From: an uncultured Planctomycetaceae bacterium
Lineage (GTDB): Bacteria; Planctomycetota; Planctomycetia; Pirellulales; UBA1268
DNA: 20,440 nt
Reading direction: 5' to 3'
NCBI GenBank assembly: GCA_903885855.1
Contig: CAISKG010000036.1
Span: 1 to 20,440, forward strand
The notes beneath the pieces were generated by a model. That model did not search any database. It was not told the DNA's origin and worked only from the letters and a program-made list of their open reading frames with translations. Every line of letters starts with the position of its first letter. Positions within the stretch are counted from its first letter, which is position 1. The translations under genes were made by a program, and so were the position numbers. Shown here one piece after another: positions 15,933-20,440 of the stretch.

Positions 15933-18008
15933 TCACTGCACGAAGAGGAACTCGCGCGTGTTGAGCAGCGCCCAGATGACGTTGCCGTGGCCGGTGGCGG
16001 CGTCCTCGGCGGTCTCGATCGCCTCGAGCGCCAGGCTGCGGTCCTCGGCGTCGGGGCGGCGCGAGAGGATCGTGAGGAAGATCACGTCCACGGCCTCGCC
16101 AGGGGGCTTGTCGGCGATCTGCTCGGCGATCGCCGAGCCGCGTTCGAGCATGGCGTGGGTGATCGGCCCGTTGAACATGGCGAGGATCTGCGGCACCGTG
16201 GCCACCGTGCGCCCGCCGTCGATCGTCTCGCGGTCGCTCTGGCCGAACTGCCGGAGGAAGTGCCCCAGCGGGAGCGGCGCGGGGAGCTCGCTGGCCCGCG
16301 CGAGCACGAGCCCCTGGTAGCCGAAGCGGTCGAGCGAGCGCTTGCGCAGGGCGCGCGGCGCCTGGCTGTCGGTGTAGGCGTCGTAGGCCTCGCGCGCGGC
16401 GTCGAGGTCGGGCTTCCTCCCCGAGAGGTCGAGGTTCACCGCCGCCGCGAATTCCTCGTAGGTGGGGCGCTGTTAGGCCTGGGGGTCGCGGGCCACGAGC
16501 GTGAGGAGCGAATCCCACAGCTGCTCGGCGGACAGGCGGCGCAGCGCCGGCGCCGCGAAGGCGTAGGGGGTCTCGGAGGCCTCGTCGTGGGGGATCGCCC
16601 GGCGCCGCCAGGCGTCGGTGGACACGACCACGCGCACGAACTCGCGGAGGTCGAAATCGAGGCGCACGATCTCGTCGGCAAGGTGGTCGAGCAGTTCGGG
16701 ATGGGAAGGGGGATTGCCCTCGCGGAAGTCGTCGATCGGCTCCACGATCCCCACGCCGAAGAGCATCTTCCAGAGGCGGTTGGCGATGGTGCGCGAGAAG
16801 TGGCGGTTGTCGCGGGCGGTGACCCAGGCGGCGAAGCGGGCCCGGCCGTCGAGGTCGCGGGCGTCGGCCGGGATCTCCCCCCAGGGCACCGCCGGGGCCA
16901 CGGTGTCGCCCGGCGCGGCGTCGTCGGCGTGATAATCGGCGGGCAGCTTGAGGGGGCGCTCGAGGAAGTTGACCGTGAGGCCGTTGGCCTGGAGGTACTG
17001 GACGAACTGGTTGTCGACGCGCTTCCCCTCCTTCTCGGCGCGCTTGCGCGTCTCGACGACCAGCGCCCGGGCGTTGCGCGACGCCTTCTCGATGCCGTCG
17101 GGCGCCGCGGCCTGCTCCCCCTTGGCCTTGGCCTTCGCCGGCCGCGCGGGGGCACCGGTGCGGAGGCCCGAGGTGAAGGCGGCCAGCTCGTAGAACTGGT
17201 GCTGCGTCCAGGCCTCGAAGGGGTGGTCGTGGCACTGCGCACAGCCGATCTGCGTGCCGAGGAACACGCGCACCGTGTTGTCGACGTAGGGCAGCGGCAT
17301 CCCCTCGTCGCGCAGCTGGAAGCCGACGGCCGGGTTCTCCCACATCTTGCCGTCGGCGGTGAGCATCTCGCGCACCCACTGGTCGTAGGGGCGGTTGGCG
17401 GCGATGGAGCGCTTCACCCAGTCGAGGTAGGGCTCGCTCCACACGTCGCGCTGCGGCCGCTCGGCGAGACGCAGCGTGTCGGCCCACAGGTCGTAGAAGC
17501 GGCTCACCCAGTCGGGGCTGGCGAGGATCCGCTCCACCAGCGCGTCGCGTTTCTCGGGATCGGTCGATTCCAGGAACGCCACCGTCTCGTCGTGGGTGGG
17601 GATGCGGCCGCCGAGGTCGAGGAAGACGCGGCGCACGAACGGCTCGTCGCCGAGGGGCGCGCCCGGCGCGACGCCCGTGGCGGCGTGGCGCGCCGCGAGG
17701 ATGGCGTCGATCCTGCCGGCGGCGGCCCGCACCGCCGGCCGCGCGAGCGGATCGACCGGCGCCACCGACACCGCCGGGGCCTCGGCGGGACGCCGGATGG
17801 CGGCGGGGAGCTTGAAGGCCGGCCGCTTCTCCTTCGCGTTCTTCCTGCCCCGGGGCGCCTCCGCCGGCGCCGCGGCGCCGGGTTCCCCGGGCGGATCGGC
17901 GGGACGGGCGGGGGCCGCGGCGACGAGCGCCGCGACGGCCACGACGACGGCCACGACGACGGCCAGGCCGCGGCGGTGCGGACGCGACGCACAGGGGAGC
18001 GACGGCAT
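15933..18008 (-). pseudogene. DUF1549-DUF1553 gene interrupted by one in-frame TAA
   Basis: Read from ATG 18008 the frame encodes a signal peptide (MPSLPCAS, then hydrophobic to about 35), a linker, DUF1549 with CAQCHDHPFEAW (Cys256), and DUF1553. At 16475-16473 codon 512 is TAA. The same frame then continues without another stop to TGA at 15933, giving 691 residues if the TAA is ignored and 511 if it is obeyed. The paralogue at 12426-14510 has Tyr515 (TAC) at the aligned place, in a locally matching context, so one C-to-A change in the coding strand explains the stop. The segment after it (QRPTYEEF to FLFVQ) keeps family character, which argues for a very recent mutation or a sequencing error. 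The start has no clear ribosome-binding site and sits next to a GC palindrome. A GTG at 16439 could restart translation, but no good ribosome-binding site is evident. Confidence 0.88.
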
Positions 18009-18018
18009 GATGGGCCAT

Positions 18019-18033
18019 CGGGCCCGGGGCCCG
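18019..18033. repeat. Tight GC palindrome beside the DUF1553 start
   Basis: CGGGCCC (18019-18025) and GGGCCCG (18027-18033) are perfect reverse complements separated by one base, 10 bases upstream of the start at 18008. This occupies the place where a Shine-Dalgarno would be expected. A role in termination of the aminotransferase transcript or in control of the start is possible but unproven. Confidence 0.35.
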
Positions 18034-18089
18034 ACCGAAGGAGTTCCGGCGGCGACCGCCGACCCCACCAGTATGACCTTCCGAACCCG

Positions 18090-19274
18090 TCAGGAAAATG
18101 CCTTCGCCAGGCGCCGCAGCCCTTCGTCCAGGAGGGGGGTGGGGCAGGCGAGGTTCAAGCGGATGAAGCCGGGGGCCCCGAAATCCCGGCCATCGGAGGG
18201 GCCGATCCCCGCCTCCACGCAGGCCGCCATCGGATCGGCGACCCCGGAGGACCGGCAGTCGATCCACAGCAGGTACGTGGCCTGCGGTCGGGTGGCCGAG
18301 AGCCCGGGGATCGCCGCCACCGCCTCGAGCGCCCGGTCGCGGTGCGCGGCCAGCAGCCGCACGAGCCGGCGCCGCCAGGGATCGCCGTGCCGCCACGCCG
18401 CCTCGGCCGCCGCGTAGCCCAGCGGATTGAGCATCGGCACCAGTCCGCCGCCGGCGGCCCGCCAGCGCCGACGCCACGACGCCTCCGGGAGGATCGCCGC
18501 GGCGCAGGCCAGGCCGGCGAGGTTCCAGGTCTTCGAGGGGGCGACGAGCGTCACGCAGCCCCGCGCCGCCGGATGATCGAGCGAGGCGAAGGGGACGTGC
18601 GGCACGTCGTCGAGGACAAGATCGGCCCAGATCTCGTCGCTCACCACCGTGAGCGAGTGGCGCGAGGCGAATGCGGCCAGGGCGAGGAGATCGTCGCGCG
18701 TGAACACCGTGCCGGTGGGGTTGTGCGGGTGGCACAGCCAGAGGAGGCGCGTGCGCGGCGTGACCGCGGCGGCCAGGGCGTCGTGGTCGATGGCCCATCC
18801 GCTCGGCGCGCCGGCATCACGCGCCAGCTCCACGCGCGTGCAGCGCCGCCCCGCGGCGCCGGGCAGGGAGAGGAAGGGAGGATAGACCGGCGCGAAGGTG
18901 AGGATCTCGTCGTCGGGGTCGGCCAGGAGGCGCGCCGAGAGCGCCAGGCCCGTCACCACGCCGGGCGTGCCCACCACCCAGTCCGGGTCGATCGAGAGGC
19001 CGTGGCGGCCGGCGAGGTGGGCCGCCAGCGCCGGCGCGAAGCCGGGGGGATCGGCGGTGTACCCGAAGACGCCGTGGTCGACCCGGGCCCGGATCGCCTC
19101 GAGCACCTCCGGCGGCGCCGGGAAGTCCATGTCGGCCACCCACATCGGGATCACGTCCCGCCCCTCCCAGCGGTCCCATTTCTCCGCGCCGGTGCCGCGC
19201 CGGTCGGGGCAGCCCGTCCGGAAGCCGTCATCCGGGCCGGGGAGGGGCGGAGGGGATGGAGGGGGGATCGCCAT
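18090..19274 (-). CDS. PLP-dependent aminotransferase, MalY/PatB-like (putative cystathionine beta-lyase)
   Basis: The 394-residue protein is a fold-type I PLP enzyme. MWVADMDFP (44-52) and VFGYT are typical of the MalY/PatB branch. CHPHNPTGTVFT (about 183-194) is the aminotransferase Asn-Pro motif, SDEIWADL carries the PLP-binding Asp, and Lys248 in APSKTWNLAG is the expected Schiff-base lysine. The C-terminus has GFIRLNLACP with the substrate-carboxylate Arg. Members cleave cystathionine or cysteine-type C-S bonds, some with a regulatory side role, or act as aminotransferases; the exact substrate cannot be read here. It is probably cytoplasmic. The ATG at 19274 gives the family length; the frame stays open far upstream into the sigma-factor gene, but that is antisense and rejected. 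The ribosome-binding site is weak. The gene is divergent from the sigma factor and lies 81 bases before the interrupted DUF1553 gene. Confidence 0.9.
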   Translation of the reverse strand: MAIPPPSPPPLPGPDDGFRTGCPDRRGTGAEKWDRWEGRDVIPMWVADMDFPAPPEVLEAIRARVDHGVFGYTADPPGFAPALAAHLAGRHGLSIDPDWVVGTPGVVTGLALSARLLADPDDEILTFAPVYPPFLSLPGAAGRRCTRVELARDAGAPSGWAIDHDALAAAVTPRTRLLWLCHPHNPTGTVFTRDDLLALAAFASRHSLTVVSDEIWADLVLDDVPHVPFASLDHPAARGCVTLVAPSKTWNLAGLACAAAILPEASWRRRWRAAGGGLVPMLNPLGYAAAEAAWRHGDPWRRRLVRLLAAHRDRALEAVAAIPGLSATRPQATYLLWIDCRSSGVADPMAACVEAGIGPSDGRDFGAPGFIRLNLACPTPLLDEGLRRLAKAFS

Positions 19275-19286
19275 GCGACACTGGGG

Positions 19287-19314
19287 GGAACGGGGCCCGG
19301 AGCGGGAATGCGTC
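19287..19314 (+). promoter_or_regulatory. Possible ECF-type promoter for the sigma-factor gene
   Basis: GGAAC (19287-19291) is followed after 19 bases by CGTC (19311-19314). These words resemble the -35 and -10 elements used by many ECF sigma factors, and autoregulation is common in the class. The spacer is two or three bases longer than usual and both words are short, so this is a tentative call. Confidence 0.22.
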
Positions 19315-19320
19315 GGTGAC

Positions 19321-19357
19321 GGCGCCGCACAGACGACTGTAACGGATCGGCGGCGCC
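19321..19357. repeat. 8-bp inverted repeat with nested small palindrome in the divergent intergenic region
   Basis: GGCGCCGC (19321-19328) and GCGGCGCC (19350-19357) are perfect reverse complements around 21 bases. The spacer contains the smaller ACAG-ACGA-CTGT repeat and the AT-richest bases of the region. It sits between the aminotransferase and sigma-factor genes. It may be an operator for the divergent pair or a leader stem-loop. Confidence 0.4.
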
Positions 19358-19381
19358 CCCGTGATCCGGGCGTGGGCGACG

Positions 19382-19402
19382 GCCGTTCCCCCCTGGAACG
19401 GC
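19382..19402 (+). repeat. 8-bp hairpin with 5-base loop in the sigma-factor leader
   Basis: GCCGTTCC (19382-19389) and GGAACGGC (19395-19402) pair perfectly. The stem lies 43 bases before the start codon. A 10-base self-complementary GC run (19403-19412) follows directly. Together with the repeat at 19321-19357 this makes the leader unusually structured. Confidence 0.4.
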
Positions 19403-19430
19403 GCCGCGCGGCGGGTGCCGCGGCCGGATC

Positions 19431-19438
19431 GGAGGAGG
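19431..19438 (+). promoter_or_regulatory. Strong ribosome-binding site of the sigma-factor gene
   Basis: GGAGGAGG ends 7 bases before ATG 19446 and fixes the start. It is among the strongest Shine-Dalgarno sequences in the window. Confidence 0.7.
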
Positions 19439-19445
19439 CAGACCC

Positions 19446-20096
19446 ATGACATCCACGTTGACCGGCGCGAACGCCGCCGGCGCACGCGGCCCGAGCGCGG
19501 CGTCCGACGCCCATGCCTGGGTGATGGAGGCGGTGGAGCGCTACGAGCAACCGCTCCTCCGCTACGCGCGGCGCCTGGTGGGGGACGTCGACCTGGCCCA
19601 CGACGCCGTGCAGCACACCTTCCTCAAGCTCTGCGGCGAATCGAGGGCCGCCCTCGCCGACCGGCTCGGCCCCTGGCTGTTTTCGGTCTGCCGCAACCGG
19701 GCCATCGATCACCTCCGCCGTGGCGTGCGCGAGCGGTCGTTCGATCCGGCGACGGCGGCCGATGCGCCCGCGGGAGGCGCCCACGACCGCGCCGCCGGGC
19801 CCGCCAGCCGCGAGGCCGACCCCGCCGCCGTCGCGGAGGCGCACGATCTCGCCGCCCGGCTCCATGCCCTCCTGGCCGAACTGCCGCCGGCCCAGGGGGA
19901 GGTGATCGAGTTGTGGTGCCACGGCTTTGCCTACCGGCAGATCGCCGAGATCACCGGCCGCCAGGAGGGGCACGTGCGCGTCCTCGCCCACCGCGGCCTC
20001 ACGAAGCTCCGTTCCCATCCGCTCGTCCGTGGCCTGCTGGCCGACGCCCCGTCGCCGCCGCCGCCACCCCGCCGCACACAGGAGGTGATCCGATGA
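19446..20096 (+). CDS. ECF-type RNA polymerase sigma factor
   Basis: The 216-residue protein has sigma region 2 at about 30-95 (YEQPLLRYARRLVGDVDLAHDAVQ; PWLFSVCRNRAIDHLRR). Region 4 lies at about 138-192 (LLAELPPAQGEVIELW; YRQIAEITGRQEGHVRVLAHRGLTKLR), with a helix-turn-helix for the -35 element. There is no region 3, as expected for the ECF class. The linker between the regions (96-135) is long and rich in Ala, Asp and Pro, and the C-terminus has a run of five prolines. It directs RNA polymerase to a special promoter set. The stop TGA overlaps the ATG of the next gene, which indicates translational coupling to a likely regulator. The gene is divergent from the aminotransferase, across a region with two inverted repeats. 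Which signal it answers cannot be told. Confidence 0.93.
   Translation: MTSTLTGANAAGARGPSAASDAHAWVMEAVERYEQPLLRYARRLVGDVDLAHDAVQHTFLKLCGESRAALADRLGPWLFSVCRNRAIDHLRRGVRERSFDPATAADAPAGGAHDRAAGPASREADPAAVAEAHDLAARLHALLAELPPAQGEVIELWCHGFAYRQIAEITGRQEGHVRVLAHRGLTKLRSHPLVRGLLADAPSPPPPPRRTQEVIR
20081..20087 (+). promoter_or_regulatory. Near-perfect ribosome-binding site within the sigma-factor 3' end
   Basis: GGAGGTG (extended GGAGGTGAT) lies inside the last codons of the sigma-factor gene, 5 bases before the next ATG at 20093. It is a near-full match to the 16S anti-Shine-Dalgarno and supports a real gene at 20093. Confidence 0.7.
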
Positions 20097-20440
20097 CCCG
20101 CGATCATGACCACGACCGCGCCGCCGACATGCGCCGCCGACTGGCCGCACTCGAAGGGGACGGCCTCGACGGCGCCGCGCCCACGCCGGAGGAGCTCGAG
20201 CTCGTGCGCGCAAGCGCCCATGCCCTCGGGCAGCTGGAGGGGGCGGAGGCGGAGGCGATGGAGCGGCGCCTCGCCGGGGCGGTCTCCGCCGCCGAGCGCG
20301 CCCTCGTCGCCGAGTCGATCGAGATCGCCGCGGCTCTCCGCGCCGGCGTCGCCCCTCCGCCGGGGCCCGTCGGCGTGCCCTCGGTGCGCACCGCCGTGGC
20401 CGCGACGCTGGCCGGCGCGCGGCAGGCCGCCGTCGCGCCG
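20093..20440 (+). CDS. Sigma-factor-coupled protein, N-terminal part (3' truncated by window edge)
   Basis: From ATG 20093 the frame is open for 116 codons to the last base, so the gene runs out of the window. The start overlaps the sigma-factor stop as ATGA and has a near-perfect ribosome-binding site. The N-terminus is His/Asp-rich (MTRDHDHDRAADM). A helical Ala/Glu-rich part follows, with ALGQLEGAEAEAMERRLAG and AAERALVAESIEIAAAL at about 45-85. This resembles the short helical head (ALGELxxxExxxVExxLA) seen at the start of many planctomycete and other proteins encoded next to ECF sigma factors, including anti-sigma-like and von Willebrand factor A proteins. No zinc-binding His-x3-Cys-x2-Cys motif and no membrane helix occur in the visible part. 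A role in controlling the sigma factor is inferred from the overlap. Confidence 0.75.
   Translation, partial: MTRDHDHDRAADMRRRLAALEGDGLDGAAPTPEELELVRASAHALGQLEGAEAEAMERRLAGAVSAAERALVAESIEIAAALRAGVAPPPGPVGVPSVRTAVAATLAGARQAAVAP

Noticed and set aside
15933..16439. Separate 168-residue gene starting at GTG 16439
   Set aside because: It is the in-frame remainder of the interrupted DUF1553 gene; no good ribosome-binding site is evident, and homology continues across the stop.
16473..16475. Recoding of UAA as a sense codon
   Set aside because: The neighbouring DUF1501 gene ends with TAA at 14630 in the expected place, so UAA works as a stop here. A point mutation or an error explains the interruption better.
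15552..19319. Plus-strand open frame of 1255 codons
   Set aside because: It lies antisense to four well-supported genes and shows only repetitive Gly/Arg/Val/Glu sequence typical of a shadow frame.
19275..20213. N-terminal extension of the aminotransferase by 313 codons
   Set aside because: The extension is antisense to the sigma-factor gene, and the ATG at 19274 gives the normal family length.
1..20440. CRISPR arrays, tRNA or rRNA genes, insertion sequences, prophage
   Set aside because: Reading through both strands I saw no regularly spaced repeats, tRNA cloverleaf, rRNA core sequence, transposase or integrase motifs.

Overview
The window reads as the chromosome of a planctomycete. It is very GC-rich and carries families that are largely hallmarks of that phylum: DUF1501 proteins, cytochrome-like DUF1549/DUF1553 proteins with CxxCH motifs, a heme-binding protein of the Pirellula/Verrucomicrobium type, and a DUF1559 prepilin-like protein with an H-X9-DG motif. 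The assignment rests on family content, not on any marker gene.

Layout. (1) At the left edge is the 3' part of a plus-strand heme-binding HEAT-like protein (1-1653). It converges on the minus strand at a strong hairpin. (2) Positions 3394 down to 1752 hold a minus-strand lipoprotein followed by a DUF1559 prepilin-like protein. (3) Positions 8852 to 3649 hold a minus-strand PSCyt1-DUF1549-DUF1553 protein, its DUF1501 partner 4 bases later, and a secreted FKBP-type prolyl isomerase that ends at a good intrinsic terminator. (4) Positions 10944 to 9121 hold a small one-helix Gln/Pro-rich membrane protein and a PepP-like metallopeptidase. (5) Positions 18008 to 11093 hold two tandem DUF1549/DUF1553 + DUF1501 pairs that are close paralogues. 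The DUF1553 gene of the upstream pair is interrupted by one in-frame TAA. (6) Positions 19274 to 18090 hold a MalY/PatB-like aminotransferase. It is divergent from (7) a plus-strand ECF-type sigma factor (19446-20096), which overlaps by ATGA a gene running off the right edge.

How the genes may work together. The three DUF1553/DUF1501 pairs are exported proteins whose biochemical role is not established. In planctomycetes such pairs, together with heme-binding CxxCH proteins, are abundant and often linked to breakdown of complex substrates, but nothing here shows the substrate. The sigma factor and its overlapping partner form a regulatory unit of their own. I found no rRNA, tRNA, CRISPR array, transposase or phage gene. 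No gene-free stretch exceeds 300 bases; the longest (8853-9120, 268 bases) shows no convincing promoter or RNA.

The most notable observations are the single-base nonsense change in one member of a duplicated pair, the duplication itself with a 50-base identical block, the insert domain in the PSCyt1-type protein, and the hairpins around starts and in the sigma-factor leader. I see no clearly new defence or mobile system.
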